Source of the DNA: Rhizophagus irregularis
Lineage: Eukaryota > Glomeromycota > Glomeromycetes > Glomerales > Glomeraceae
DNA length: 64,000 nt
Direction of reading: 5' to 3'
Assembly: GCF_026210795.1 (NCBI RefSeq)
Contig: NC_089437.1
Location: 2,914,001 to 2,978,000 of the forward strand
Positions 48,043-61,991 of this stretch are shown here, one piece after another. The notes below the pieces were generated by a model, which was given only the letters and a program-made list of their open reading frames with translations, made no database searches and was not told the origin of the DNA. Both the position numbers and the translations under genes were made by a program. The first letter of the stretch is position 1, and each line of letters starts with the position of its first letter.

Positions 48043-50697
48043 ATGAATTATTATAATTTTTTACCCACAAGAAATTTTCAAATTTATCAAATATTCGCAT
48101 CAAATACAAATTTAGGAAAAACCATCATTTCAACTGGATTATTAAGATCATCAATTTTAAAATCGTCGAAATCATTAATCAATAAAATCAACAACAAGAA
48201 TAACGACAAGAACAACAAGAACAACAAGGACAAGAAGAACGAGAATAAAATCAATTATTATAAAAATATTTATTATTTAAAACCTATTCAAACGGGATAT
48301 CCAAAAGATGATGATACAAATTTTGTAAAAATTTTTACGATTAATAATAATGATGATTATTATAACGTTGATGATAACTTTGAAAAAAATGATAATAAAA
48401 TTAATATTAAATTTAATTCTTTATATAAATATAAAAAACCTGTTTCACCACATTTAGCTATTAATAAAAATTTTATACCTAATGATGAAATTGTTTTAAA
48501 TAAAATAAAAAGTTATATATCAAAATGTTATAATGAATCATTAATTAATGGTGGAAGATTATTTTTGGAAACTGCAGGAGGTAACAAGAAGAAATTATTT
48601 TTTTTATATAACTTATAAATTTATTATAACTTACAAAAAAAAATTTTTTTTTTTTTAGGTGTTTCCAGTCCAATAATGTCAGGTGAATAATCATTTAAAA
48701 AATTCGAATTATAATTATTTCAATCAATAATTAATAATTAATAATTAATAATTAAGAATTAATAATAATAATAATTTTTTTTTAAAGGTACGATACAATC
48801 GGAATTTTATAGAGTATTAAGATTACCAACTATTTTAGTAGGAGATAGTAATTTAGGAGGAATAAGTACAACATTATCATCATATGAATCTTTATTATTA
48901 AGAGGTTATGATATACCAATAATTATATTATTTAATAATGAAAATTATAAAAATCATTTATTTATTGAAAAATATTTTAATGAAAATCAAAATTCTTCTA
49001 TTATTAAACCTAAAATCTTTGATATTCAATTACCACCAAAAAAAGACGAATATAATGACTTAGTAAATATGAAGAATTATTTTCAATCAAATGATGAAAA
49101 TTTTAATCATGTAACTGATGAATTGGAAGAATGGTATGAAAATAAATTTAATAGATTGGATAAAATGGAAGAAAAAGCAAAAGAAATTGTTTGGTGGCCA
49201 TTTACTCAACATGGTATAGTTGATAAAGTTAACGTGGTTGATTCCGCATATAAAGATTTATTAATCACCTATAATAATAATAATAATAGTAATAATAATA
49301 ATAGTAATAATAGTAATGATAGTCATAATAGTAATAATAGTAATACTTCTGATATCGATACTCCCGATACTCCTAGTTTAAATGAAGTGTTTGATGGATC
49401 AGCAAGTTGGTGGACTCAAGGATTAGGACATGGAAATTCAAAGTTAACATTAACAGCATCATATGCATCAGGTAGATATGGTCATGTATTATTTCCTGAA
49501 TCAATTAATGAACCATCATTATCACTCTCAGAATCATTGCTTGATGGAGTAGGAAAAAATTGGGCTAATAGAGTATTTTATTCTGATAATGGAAGCACCG
49601 CTATGGAAGTTGCATTAAAAATGGCATTAATTAAACAATCTGATGATGTCGAATTATCAGTCTTGGGTTTAGAAGGAAGTTATCATGGAGATACTATTGG
49701 AGTAATGAACGCTTGTGGACCTAATATTTATAATGAAAAAGTTTCTTGGTATTCTCCAAAAGGTATTTGGTTTAAACCTCCACAAATATTAATGAAAGAT
49801 AATAAATATAGAATTAATAATATTCCTAAAACCATTAATAATAATTTTGATGGATTTGATTCGTTAACGGAAATCTTTAATGAGAATAGGGTAGAAAAAG
49901 ATCCATTGTCTTACCATTATAAGCAAAGTATTGAAAATCAATTACATCATTATACAAATCAAGGATATAAATTTGGAACATTAATAATAGAACCGATAGT
50001 AATGGGAGCAGGAGGAATGATATTTGTAGATCCATTATATCAAAAACAACTAATTAAATCAGTTCGTTCAATATTAAATATTCCAATAATATTTGATGAA
50101 GTATTCACAGGATTTTGGAGATTAGGTAAACAAACAGGAGCGGAATTTTTAAAAATTAATCCTGATATCGCAGCTTATGCTAAATTATTAACTGGTGGAT
50201 TATGTCCTTTGGCTGTTACATTATCAACTGAAGAAATATTTAAAAAATTTCTTGGTAATACTAAAGTTGAAGCATTACTACATGGACATTCTTATACCGC
50301 TCATCCAATTGGTTGTTTAGTTGCCAATACTTCTATAAATGAATATCCTAATTTAAAATGGATTAAAGGAAATGAAAATGAGATAGATAAATCATTTAGT
50401 TTATGGGATAAAAATTTTCAAAAACAAATTTCTTGTTTACCAAAAGTTAATGGTGTATTTTCTTTAGGTACTTTATTATCTATTGAATTAAATGATATAG
50501 ATGGTGGTGGCTATGCTTCTAATATTGCTAAAATTTTTAATGAAAAACTTTCTAATCTTGAACGTAAATCAATTGATGATTTTGGTATTAAAACCAGACC
50601 TTTAGGTAATGTCATATATATTATGTCTTCTTTAATATCTGATGTAAAATCTCTTAGAAATATTGAACAAAAAATATTTGATTGTTTAAATAAATAA
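48043..50697 (+). CDS. BIO3-BIO1: Bifunctional dethiobiotin synthetase / DAPA aminotransferase
   Basis: Catalyses two steps of biotin synthesis: 7-keto-8-aminopelargonate to DAPA (PLP enzyme) and DAPA to dethiobiotin (ATP, CO2). Exons: 48043-48580, 48659-48682 (24 nt) and 48788-50697; 823 residues. The synthetase domain is first: ASNTNLGKT (P-loop, Lys26), YLKPIQTG, KKPVSPHLA, LFLETAGG, PTILVGDSNLGGIS. The aminotransferase follows from about 320: WWPFTQHG, GSASWWTQGLGHGN, DNGSTAMEVALKMAL, EGSYHGDTIG, IFDEVFTGFWRLG, AYAKLLTGG with the likely PLP lysine 653, HGHSYTAHPIGC. Asn/Lys-rich inserts sit at about 50-70 in the first domain and Asn/Ser-rich ones at about 355-380 in the second. Codon use is extremely AT-rich. 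The fusion order is that known in plants and filamentous fungi. Confidence 0.94.
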
Positions 50698-53600
50698 ATA
50701 ATAAATAAATAAATAAAATTTATTAAATCTACAGTATTATTCATTTATTAATTTGGGTATACCATAAACAATTTAATATTTTTTTAATTATCAAAGTGAT
50801 TTCAAGTGATTAAAAAAAGTATTTATGGCTTTGAATCTTTTGATGACCCAGCCGGCTGGTCAAAGATTTACAATAAGATGTATTTATGGTTAGTAAAAAA
50901 TTTTTCGTTTTAAAAAAAAAAACAAACAAATTAAACATTTTAAGTTATTTACAATAATAATCAAAATAGCCATACCTTGGCTTTGCATTTCGGGACATTT
51001 TTACGTAATACAACTAAAAAAGCAAAATCTTCCAAATTCTTCTAAAAATAAACATGGTAGCCTCATTATTCAAAAATACCTGTTAAAAATGTTTTTTTTT
51101 TTTGATTTTAAGCCCAAATAATAATTTGGTGGCTGCTTTTGTAGTTGAAGGAGTTAAAGGTAACTGAGGCGTTCTTCATGCCAAGCATTATTACAACAAA
51201 ATACAAGGCTTTAATAGAAAATCTATAGAATAATGAGGCTATGTGGCTATGTTAGTATGTTAGGTCATACAGAAAAATAAAAATGTCATTTTTTCGTAAT
51301 AACCGGGAAACCGGAGAAATATTTATTTTTTTTTAGGACATTTTAAACAATTATTGCAATTATTGCCTAATTATCTGATCCATTTTAACGAAATATGATA
51401 AAAATCTACAAAATTGATTATTTAGGGATAGTGAATTTTTCAAACTTAACCCAACTTAACCCAATAAAATTCTCCTCCTTATAAATGATTTACAAAACTA
51501 GAAACTTCATAAAGAAAATTCCGTTCGAAATAAAAAAAAAAATCATAACATTTTGCCGATTAATAAATTATATCACAATTTAATCACAGTGTCAACTTAA
51601 CAGAAATTCTTTACCTCTTCTTCAATTGGGCGTGGATGGAACAAATTTGGCGTGGATGGATTTATGGATTTTTGAAAGATTATGACATGCTATTATGATT
51701 TTTTTCACATAATAAAAAAAAGAAATATGTTTGGATTATTGGATTTACATGGATATAAACCCGGTAGACGCTAGTAGTAGTATTCTACGCGTCACAAACG
51801 TAAGGAATTCACGTTATACTGTAACCCGTTAGTCCATTAATCCGTTAGTCCATTATAATTATGTTAGTCCATTATAACAGATAGATAACCATAACAAGAT
51901 AACCATTAATCCAATTATACAATTATAATGTAAAAAGTATCGAATTCGAACCTTTTTTGCCTTGTAATTTTGATATGAAATATAATTATAAAATTTTCAT
52001 GCGAAATTTTTTTAGAAAAATATTATAAAATTTATAAAATATTAAAAAAAATTGATAATTTACAATATAATTTAAATAAATAGTTTATTAATATTATCCT
52101 CTTAGATTTTTTATAAATTGGACAATGGGTTTTAAACTTTTAATTATACATTATTTAGAACTGAGAGAGAGAGAATGAACGAGTGAGTTGAGTGAGAAAA
52201 AATGGAGAGTGAAAGAGTGAATGAATAAAATGAATAAATGTATGAGTGAATGAGTGTGAGACAGTTTAAATGAATCTAGTCATTTTTTTAAGATCAAACG
52301 CGTACAAATCACAAAAATGTTACTGTAATTACTTAGAATAGATTGTATGTGTGTAAATTTAATTAAATTTAATTAATTTAATTATATATTACTCGAATAA
52401 ATATAATTTCATTTCTTTCAAATAAAAAAAAAAAAAAAGAATATAATTTACTGTATTTCTTTTATTCACTTATTCATTTACAAATTTTTTTTTACAATGT
52501 ATTTTTTTTTCTGATAATTTTTTTTTTTTTGATATTTTAATTTGAAACATCAATTGCATAATATATTGAAAATCACTTTCTCCTTCAATTCTACTAAAAA
52601 AGAAAAATTTTTTTTTTTTTTTGGAAAACTAAAAACAGTCAGGAAGTTGCCAAGAATATCTTTTTTTTTTATTAATATAATTACATCATTAATCATCTTT
52701 TTAAGTTTATCATCTTTACCTTTATTATAACAATACAAGAATAAAAAGGGATCATTTTAATTCAATTTTTAAAACGAGGTTACCCCTGAATTGTTTTTTT
52801 TTTATTATTCACAATTTTCAAAAATTTCAAACTAAAAAAAAATTTATTGGATCATAAAAATAAAAAAATTCAAAAAAAAAAGATTAAAAAAAGATTAAAT
52901 TTTTTTAATAAACATCTTTGCAGAATCTTTTATTATTATTATTTTTTTAAAAAAAATGAATGAAACAAATATTATTCTAAAATATGAGTCGTAGTGATTC
53001 GCAAAGCAAAGAAAAAAAAAATGCAGGTATTTAACTTGTAACCAAAAAAGTACTTTAAAAAATTTAACCTTCAAAGTACATAATTTTGTCACATGATATC
53101 TAATCTAAAAATGGTTAATAGTACTACAATTCTGATACAAGGGTAATTTAAGAAGTTTGAGAACACAAAATGTTTGAAAATATCGAAATATCGGTCTTTG
53201 TCCGATAATCACTCATCACTTATCCCAATTCCGATAAATGAATTATTGTTCGGTAATTAGATGTTTTTTTTTTAAAAAAAAAAAAAAAATCCCGTAAACA
53301 ATTATTATTGGATGAAGGGATATCGATCTTCGATCAAATATCTCTATTTCTCTCTATCCAATAACTTTTTTATTAATACAAAATGAAATCGCGAAGTTTA
53401 ATCATTGCTTTCTAATAAAAAAAAGTGCAATAAGACAATAAAAAATAAAAATATTTTTTTTTGTGAACACAGATTACGTAATCGAATATCATTACGTACA
53501 TTTTTGATTTAGACTCGAAATAATTATCATGAATTTGATCTAAAATTTTTTTAAACTCGAGAAATCGCGTACACGTAAAGAAAGAAAATTGAAATACTGG

Positions 53601-54400
53601 AATTCCTTACCAAAAATTTTACGTGTGTTTCGTGTGTTTATTTTATTTATTTACACCAAAAATAAAGATGAAATATTTGACGCGAAAAAAAAAACTATAC
53701 GCGTCGACAAATTCTAACGTACGCGTATAACTTGGTTGACTTGGTGACGCCATGCATTTGACGCATATGACGCATAAAGACTTAAAAGACTTTTAAGACT
53801 TTTTCAAATACTATAAATACTTTATTTTGGTATATTAAATATACAATGGGTTTAAAGATACAAACGGGCAAATTTTTCTAACGGATCCACAAGTCACAAG
53901 TCACAACACAATTTAATCAATAAAAAAAAAATATATATTTTTTGTTTTTTTTATTACAAGATTAGAGTTTTTTTTTATTACAAACACAATTAGAAAAAGT
54001 GTATAGTAATTAAAATATTATTAAAAAAGGACCCTAAAAAAATAATAATTATATCTACTATATTCTAAAAGGAAGAAGAAAGGGAAAAAGAAATGCTTTA
54101 TATAGTTAAATATAAGGAACCTTTTTTTTTTATACAAAAGAAAAAAAATAATATACATTTATTGTAAAATAAACAAGTTAGAGATATGCTACTAAAAAAA
54201 AAATATAGAGAAGATGAAAAATATAAATAAAAAAATTAAAAAATAAGGGTAAAAAAAAAGGTCCAATTTATTATATATATTCAAAAAAAAAAAATATAAT
54301 ATATTGAGCCACGTGAAAAAAAATTAAAAGGTATTTTTTTGGACCTTTTTATTTTTCTAAAAATTATTTTAATATTTGTATCGCTACTGTCATTCGTTTA
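50698..54400. other. 3.7-kb low-complexity intergenic region
   Basis: No gene is supported. Contents include a short open start at 50,825 (MALNLLMTQPAGQRFTIRC) over the palindrome CCAGCCGGCTGG, a GCGTGGATGGA direct repeat near 51,632-51,660, triple GTTAGTCCATTA near 51,826-51,875, a GAGTGA-rich stretch at 52,160-52,260 and long poly-A/T runs. The 53,700-54,300 side is the 3' flank of the secreted-protein gene. Confidence 0.5.
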
Positions 54401-55105
54401 TTATGCTACTGTAAATCTTACACAATCATCTTGAGCGCCTATGAAAAAAAAAAATTAAAAATTTTTATTAGATTTCGTCGCGATACATTTCATAGATTTA
54501 AAAAATATATATTTTTAAAAATTACCTCTTTGAGCAACAGGCATTAAGGTCGGTTGATGGGCAAATGAAGAAACCATGGTGCAAAGACGATAATTACCAG
54601 CTGGTAACCCCTTTTCAACTAATGCAGTTAATTCACCTTTACCGTCAGCTGGATCATTTAAACCTTTGAAGAAATCAAATTTTTGGGGATCAAGAGGTGC
54701 AAAGCGGTTTAATATTTTTTGAACCGTTACGTGAGAATGGCCTTGAATAAAACCTTTGTTATCAAGAGTTTGTGGGAAAATATAATATTGTTTTACAGGA
54801 TCATCGAAAAAGCCAGTTTTCAAATTAATTGTTTTGGTTCTAATAGTGAATTGTTGGAACGCCTTAATTTTGGAGGTTTCAATTGGGAAAATGATTACAG
54901 TTGAAACCATCTTGTTTTTGCTTGGAATCTCTCCCATAACAGTTGTCACACATTCTCCATTAGGATTTTGAGTTCCATTAAATAAGTCCTTCTTGGATAC
55001 ATCGCAAACGTTATTACCAATGTTTGAATCTGTAGCGAATACGACTATGGCGATATAAGCGGCCAGGATTGTTGCAATGATAATTGATTTCCTTAAGAGA
55101 CTCAT
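54401..55105 (-). CDS. Small secreted protein of a conserved fungal family, function unknown
   Basis: Two exons, 54526-55105 and 54401-54438, give 205 residues. It begins MSLLRKSIIIATILAAYIAI, a signal peptide or anchor of about 24 residues. The body has the pattern of a secreted family I recall as widespread in fungi: FNGTQNPNGECVTTVMGEIP, MVSTVIIFP, FIQGHSHVTVQ, PLDPQKFDFFKGLNDPADGK, LPAGNYRLCTMVSSFAHQP, LMPVAQRG, QDDCVRFTVA. Four cysteines in the mature part could form two disulfides. No catalytic motif is seen. The isolated setting, flanked by 3.7 kb and 6.9 kb without supported genes, is typical of secreted-protein genes in repeat-rich compartments. Confidence 0.85.
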
Positions 55106-57916
55106 TTTTTTTTTATTAAATTAATTGGAAAATAAAAATTTTTTTTATTTATCAAAAACAAAAAAATTTTTTTAAATTTTTTTTTTATATCAATGGGGGT
55201 ATTAAAGTATTGAGAAACAAAGGATGATAGAGAGAACAAAGGTGAATAGAGAGAGAGAGAGAACAAAGTAAAAAAAAAATTATTATTAAAGAAAAGGAAT
55301 TAATATTATTATTAATTATTTTTTTTTTTTAAAATGTTTTAATCGTTTGATTTTTTCAAAAAAGTCAGTCAAGACTCTAGCATTTTTATATCTTTGAAAG
55401 ACAAAAATGATTTTATTATATTAATATAAAAAAAAAAATTTCGAAATTACTCATCTGTATATAGAATGATTTAGCCATAATTAGTAAGTCTTTTTAAGTA
55501 TAAAATAAAATAATATAAATTATAAATCATATATTAAATAAAATCAAAATTCCCTCATTTATATTATGTGTGTGGGAAGTTTAGTGTATAAAATAATAAT
55601 TAAATGGCGGGGGGCTTAATAGGGATTGATTGAGTTATGAATGAATGAGCGATTTTTTTTTTAAACAAAATCATTAATAAATATTTTTATGCATGTAATA
55701 GTTGTATCACCAAATAAAAAGAAATAATAAAATATATACCATAAGGACAAACATAATAAAATAATACAATATAAATAAAAAAATTAATTTACTTTAAACG
55801 CCAATGTAAACATTCAAGTAGGGGGACAGGGACAGGTTAATCGGGGACACAAGAACTTCAAACGTAAATAGTTTTATATTAAAAATACTGCGGATAAACC
55901 AGATTAGATTGAGGCAGGTTACTTTTTTCGGAGATGTGATATTAAAGAAAAAATTGTTACCAATGTTTGGAGATTGTTGTACGATAATCCAAATTTATAC
56001 ATTTTTCTTTAAATACTTCCCATTAAAAGGACGGAAATGAAAGAGATTTTCGTTTAATAATACCATATTTTATTGGAAAATCAATTCATTTGTTTTACAA
56101 AACAACTTTCAAATGAATCAGGTGATATATATATATATGACTCCCGGAATATGTTCCGCGAATATGTTCCGCGATAATGTTTCAATGTTTCGTAAAAATT
56201 ATTTTTTACATACCAAATATTCTCAATTGTGCATTTCACTAAAATCGTAATTCCGCTTTTTTTTTTTAAGAGCCACTCACTCTCATCAATCAAAATAATA
56301 AAGAAAAGGAGAAAAGAATAGATCCGCGATTCCGCGTTTTTTTAATTGTTTATAAATTGATAAATTAATTATTTGTATACTTCGCTTTTTCGCTTTGTTA
56401 AAAATTTAAAACCTGCGCCTTTTACCGCCTCCACCGCCGTAATTTTTTTTACTTTTCGATCAATAAAATAATTATTTTTTTTTTATTTTTTTTTGAAAGG
56501 GTAAGAAATCAACCAATAAAATTTAAAAAATCAAATCTAAACAAACAAAAAAAATTTTGTCCGAATTTTAATAAGTTTAAAAATAGGTTTCAAATTTCAC
56601 ACGCAAAGCCAAAGGCGTTTAAAAATAACACGAGGTAATATAGTAAGAAGTTATTTTTTTTTTTGTCATTGTTATACATTGTACATGCATTAATTTTTTA
56701 TGATGATTATATATATATATATACACATATATATGTGTGTGTATTGTATAAAAATATGTATGTATTAATTTATTATATCCAAAAATAAATTATTTTTCTC
56801 AATGACGTTTAATGAATCCAAATGGATCCTAAAAAGAAAAATCAAATCATACGTAATTTAAACTTAGCCATTTAACACGTTTTTTCATCATATATATATA
56901 TATATTTTTTTACAAATGGTAAAAATGCTTTTGATGTAAAAAATTAGTTAGTAAAATGAGGTAATATATATTAGTCAAAAAGATTTTAACTATTAAAAGG
57001 TATTAAATTAAATTAAGGATAAAAATAAATTTTTTTTTTTAAAAAAGAATTATTTCCGGAAAATTCTTATAGAAATAGACATTTATGCATGCACATTTGG
57101 TTCATTACGTTAGATTTAAAATGGTTTAGCTCATAACACTGATCATTGCTTAACATTTACGAAATGTAACACAATAAGGAAATACCGCAAAAAAAACACC
57201 TCAACGGTATGCTCAGCGGTATGCTCAGCAAAATGTGGCATAAAATAATAATAATAATAAACAAATAATAGCATAGCAGTGGCGCAATTATTTCAAATAT
57301 ATGAAATTTCTAAATTAACGAAGCCACCCTCTTTATTTATCTTTTTCAATCTTTTTTCAATCTTTTACGTGATTTACGTGATATCAAAAATCACATAAAA
57401 AAAATAAAAAAAATAAAAAAAATCACAAAAAAAATCACAAAAAAATCACACAGTTTTAAATTTACATAAAAGTTAATGTTATAATGAGGGGGATCGGAAA
57501 AAAAAAACTTAATATTTTTTTTTTATTTTTAAAATAATGAATCGAAAATTCTAAATTTAACATAAATAACTATAATAGGATGAATAATCTCATGCTTGGG
57601 AATTCCATCGTAATCGAAAGTCAGTGGAATCTTTGACAGACATAATGCATCAAACATGCATTTTTGTGTACTCCTTTAAAATTATATGAATTAATTTACA
57701 CAACGTGTAACATAAGGGATATTTGAATAACAATACAAACAAATTTTGAATACTCGTTTTTTTTTTCTTTTGAATATTAAATAACAATACATTGTTCATA
57801 ATGATTTTTTGATAAGAGATTTCTGGTTTATAACAAGAAAAAAAAAAGTGACAAAAAGTTAGACTAATAATAATAATAATAATAAAAGGATTACAAAAAG
57901 AAAACGTAATGCTGAA

Positions 57917-57947
<31 letters not shown>

Positions 57948-60900
57948 TAATAATAATATATTATTAATAATAGTTATTATAATTTATTTTCATCACTTGG
58001 CATCAGTCCAAAGAATTATTTTTTCAGAAAAAAAAATCTCCATTGCATGATTTTTTTTAGACACGTTTTAGTAATAAATTTAAAAACAGTATATAACAGT
58101 TCCAACAATAGGTTGATTTACCAAATACGTTAAACAGCTTTATTCATTTTTTTTTTTTTAGAAATATGGCAAATAAAATGATCCGTTTCCCCAAATAAAA
58201 AAATATTTTTAATAATTTTTTTTAAAAAAAAAAAAGTTTATTATATAATAATCAGAGATATGTGAGATTGCATTAAAAATAATATGTAATAAAACTAAAT
58301 TTAAAAAATTTCCTAATTTGATGAATAAAATATATAATTATTATTATTATTATTTTCTCCTTTACGTTTTGTCTTATAATCACAATTTTTATTTCCTTTG
58401 TAACCTAATTTTGCAAATATAAAAAAAATGATTTTTTTTTACTTATTGTTTTACTAAATAACAAAGAAAAAAAAAAAAAAAGTTATAAATTACAAATTCC
58501 TTAAATTGAATAACGTTAGTACTTTTTTAGAAATAAGTTTTAATTACCTTGTAAGAAAAAATAAAAAAAGAATTCTAGATAGAAATAGATCTTAAAACTA
58601 TTACCTTTTTTTATATCTCGCATAAATATTATGTAAAAAAAAAAAAAAAATTTTAAAAAAGAAAATTATCGAAAGAGATAAAAATTTTAATTAATTTGAA
58701 TTAAATAAAAAGGTTCTCATTATTATGATGATTTTTACTTTTTTCTTCGAAAAAAAGAATTAAAATTCAATCAAGTTATTAACATATGTTCATATTATTG
58801 ATTTGTAATAGTTTGAATGTTTGAGATGTTTGAGGAACGAATAAACCATGAATAACCTTAGGTTTAAAAAAGAAACTAGGGGTTGAAACCAAAAAAATCA
58901 AATCAATGTTAAGTTTTAATCGATCCAATAATGGTAAAATACATCTTTGGAATTTTACGGATAAAATAATCTCAAATTAGTTGTTAAAGTGATTCAGAGA
59001 AAAAAAAAATTTTATTTTTTTTTTGTAATCAAAAGTGAAACATTTTAAACAACGAAAAAAAGCAATGCAAGTACAACCTAGATTCAATCAATATGTATGT
59101 TTTTATTTTAATTATTTAAATTTTTTTTTTTTTTTTTTTACATGTAAATTTTTATTTCCCCTTGAAACAATAAATTTTTTTTTTCAAATTCTTTCGCTTA
59201 ATCTTTACCATTAATAGTAATTATTTTGAAACAACAACACACGTTGAAAAAGCAAGCAATCGTAACTTGCATGATCTACAAAAGAAATGACGGCAGGTAA
59301 TCGTAACATTTGCATTATTTACAATAATCGAAGGAAGGGCGGTGCCCCCTGATCGTATGTAAGGTTCGAAGGATAGACGCTTTGAGAGACCTAATACGTT
59401 TGTCGTACACTTAGATAAGAGATTTTGTTTTACTGTTACACCTTTTTCCTTTTTTATTACTTTGTGGCTTGACTTATTCTTAACAATTAGACAGTTTCAT
59501 ACATTTCATACATTAAGAATATTTTAAACTTTGTTATTTAGACAATAAATTCAAAAGTCAAAGAAGTTTCAAAGTACATTTTATTGGATGTGCAAGTCAA
59601 AAGTTTCATATATCTTCCAACTGTGGTTATTCAAAGTCCCCCATTGTATTATCAATAAAAACTTTATCAGTTACTTGAAACAAAATACGGTGCAATTCGT
59701 AGCAAATATTGTGTCAATTACAGTATTTCACACAAACATAATTTTGTGTATACGAATTCTCGGCGTGTTCCATTATAACACGTCATCGTATTGATGATCT
59801 TTTGACAATGATTTTATTGATTTTATTTAACTCCGGCTATTTATTATTTCCGCCGGTATACTAAAATGTTTTTAAACTCGGTGAAAACTAGTACTACGCG
59901 TATTGTGACATTCTAAAATGCCGCAGAAGTTAGCACATGATTTTTGTGATATTTATATTTAGTTACTTTATTGTTATTTACAGATTTCTCTAAATTTAGT
60001 TTATCTTTTTTTATTTATATTTTTTTTTTTTGTCACGATTGCCCAAAGATCGCGATAACTTTAAATATTATTATTCGTAAATTCGATAGAGAAATTAAAG
60101 AATTAAAAATTTATAATATATATACTGTATACATATATAATTAATATATATATACATATATGGTTTATAAATGTACATACTTATATGTATTTTGTATGGA
60201 AGATTATCAATTATTCTCCCACGATAACCTAATTAACCCACGGTAATGGCAAATTTATACTAATCACGTAAGTCATAAATATACATTTCTATGGCTTTTC
60301 TATGGTATTTCTATGGTATTTCTTCTATGGTATTAATGTATTAATTTCCTCTTTTAATTTTGACTTATCTAGAAATCTTGTGTAAGATTATGCAATAACA
60401 TAAGATGTATGATTAAATAGAAATACAATACTTTAACCTTTTTTTTAATAGATCGGATTCTTTATTTTATCAAAAAGAATTTTCTCTCTCTCTCTTTTTT
60501 CATACTGTATTCAAAAAGGAATTCTCTACCGAATGTTGCTAATTTCAAATCATGTGATTTTTTTAGTTTATTGATTTTTTTAGGTAATTTCATTGAGGAT
60601 TGTTAAAATGAAAATATAAATCAATAATAGAATGTTCTACTTAAGTGAACAAAGGGAATTTAATTTATTCATTCTAATTCAATTTTGCATTAAAATTAAT
60701 TTAAAAATAAATTATCTTTAAAAAAAGTTCAACTTTCTTTAACATCTAATTTTATTAGTTTAATGTATAATATAGTTTTTCCGCGATATAATAATATAAT
60801 AATATAAATAAATATTATTAAATTTATTATTATTATAATAACCATTTTTAATTATTATAATAATAATAATAATTATTGTATAATCATAAATTATGACGTA

Positions 60901-61991
60901 AAAAAAGGTTTTCCTTTGTTTCCTTTTTTAATACATATATATGTACTATATATAAAATATCAGCCTAAGGGAAAAAAAATGAAAGCTTATTTGTTAACCC
61001 GTATAATGGATCATGAATCATATGGATTTATTAGTACCTTTTGTAGTTTTTGTACGAAGTCTTTGATGTACGTATTCATGACGCACGTACAAAAATAGTA
61101 TACCACGATTTTTTGTCATTTTTGACGAATAAGGTCAAGAAATTGTCGAATATAAGTAATAATAATGAAATTTTTTTTGACCACCAAAATAACTAAAAAG
61201 GGGTTGATCAGATGTCAAAAAAAAAAATTCTCCTTTTTTTTGAGTTTTTTTTTTTGGGCGAAAAAAATTCAACTATGCAATGTTAACGTCATCGTTAGTA
61301 CGTACTACGCACAGTTCTTGGCCGGAATTAGTTCATAATTTTAATTAATATCACATGATGTATTTGAAAGTTTTAAATTTAGTTATAACGAATGACGATT
61401 TTTTATAAATTATAATTTCCTTGTAGTCTAACGTTTTTATTCCTGCTGTATGTTGTTCTATGTATTATAAATAATCATGTAAATATATTTCTTAAGTTTT
61501 ATACCTCGTGTACATGATTTTTTCCCTTATACATGATTTTCCCCTTGTACGTGATTTTATCCTCTTGCACGTTTAAAAAATCAAAGCAAAGCTTCTTTAT
61601 TATATTTTCTCATAAATTATTACATGAAGAAAAGGCCGTCCGGATATGTAAAATGGAAAATTAAACGGGTAATGGTTGTTACTCTACATACTTCCATAGC
61701 ATCATACATTTCACTGTTCCCTTAAGAGTGTCCTTAAAATAGACCGGGGGTTCAGGTTCTTATCCTAGATCACACGCGGAAATTTCTATGCTATGACTTA
61801 TCTACAGTATCTAACTTTCCACAAGATCACTTGTTACTTACTAATCTTAACGGAAAAAAAAACATTATTTCATTTTTGTTTATACAACAACGCACTAAAT
61901 AAATGTAAGCAAAAATAGCATATAAATTTTTTATTATTCGTATATAGTCAACAAATCTTAAGTGAAACTCGCTGGCTAAAGGTATTAGAAT
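55106..61991. other. 6.9-kb intergenic desert with microsatellites
   Basis: No gene is supported. Seen: AATAAT arrays at 57,865-57,965, TA/TG runs near 56,710-56,745 and 60,115-60,165, a CTATGGTATTT tandem near 60,290-60,335, GAATATGTTCCGCG twice at 56,147-56,173, and many 10-18 nt A/T runs. Less AT-rich patches at 59,335-59,420 and 61,640-61,800 have no long frame and no RNA that I can recognise. A 66-codon open stretch on the minus strand (58,779-58,985) is discussed under rejected items. Confidence 0.5.

Noticed and set aside
50825-51065. Two joinable plus-strand exons starting MALNLLMTQPAGQRF
   Set aside because: The splice sites are weak, and the product has no recognised domain and soon runs into a poly-T stretch.
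56803-56900. Minus-strand possible last exon ending DPFGFIKRH, preceded by TTTTTAG
   Set aside because: Only about ten codons with no upstream exon that fits at a normal intron length.
58779-58985. Minus-strand 66-codon open stretch that reads like a terminal exon (FKPKVIHGLFVPQTSQTF)
   Set aside because: No start codon, no convincing partner exon, and open runs of this length are common by chance in this much AT-rich DNA. Transcript evidence would revive it.
59588-59794. 68-codon ORF with Cys and Ile
   Set aside because: No similarity recognised and length within chance expectation.
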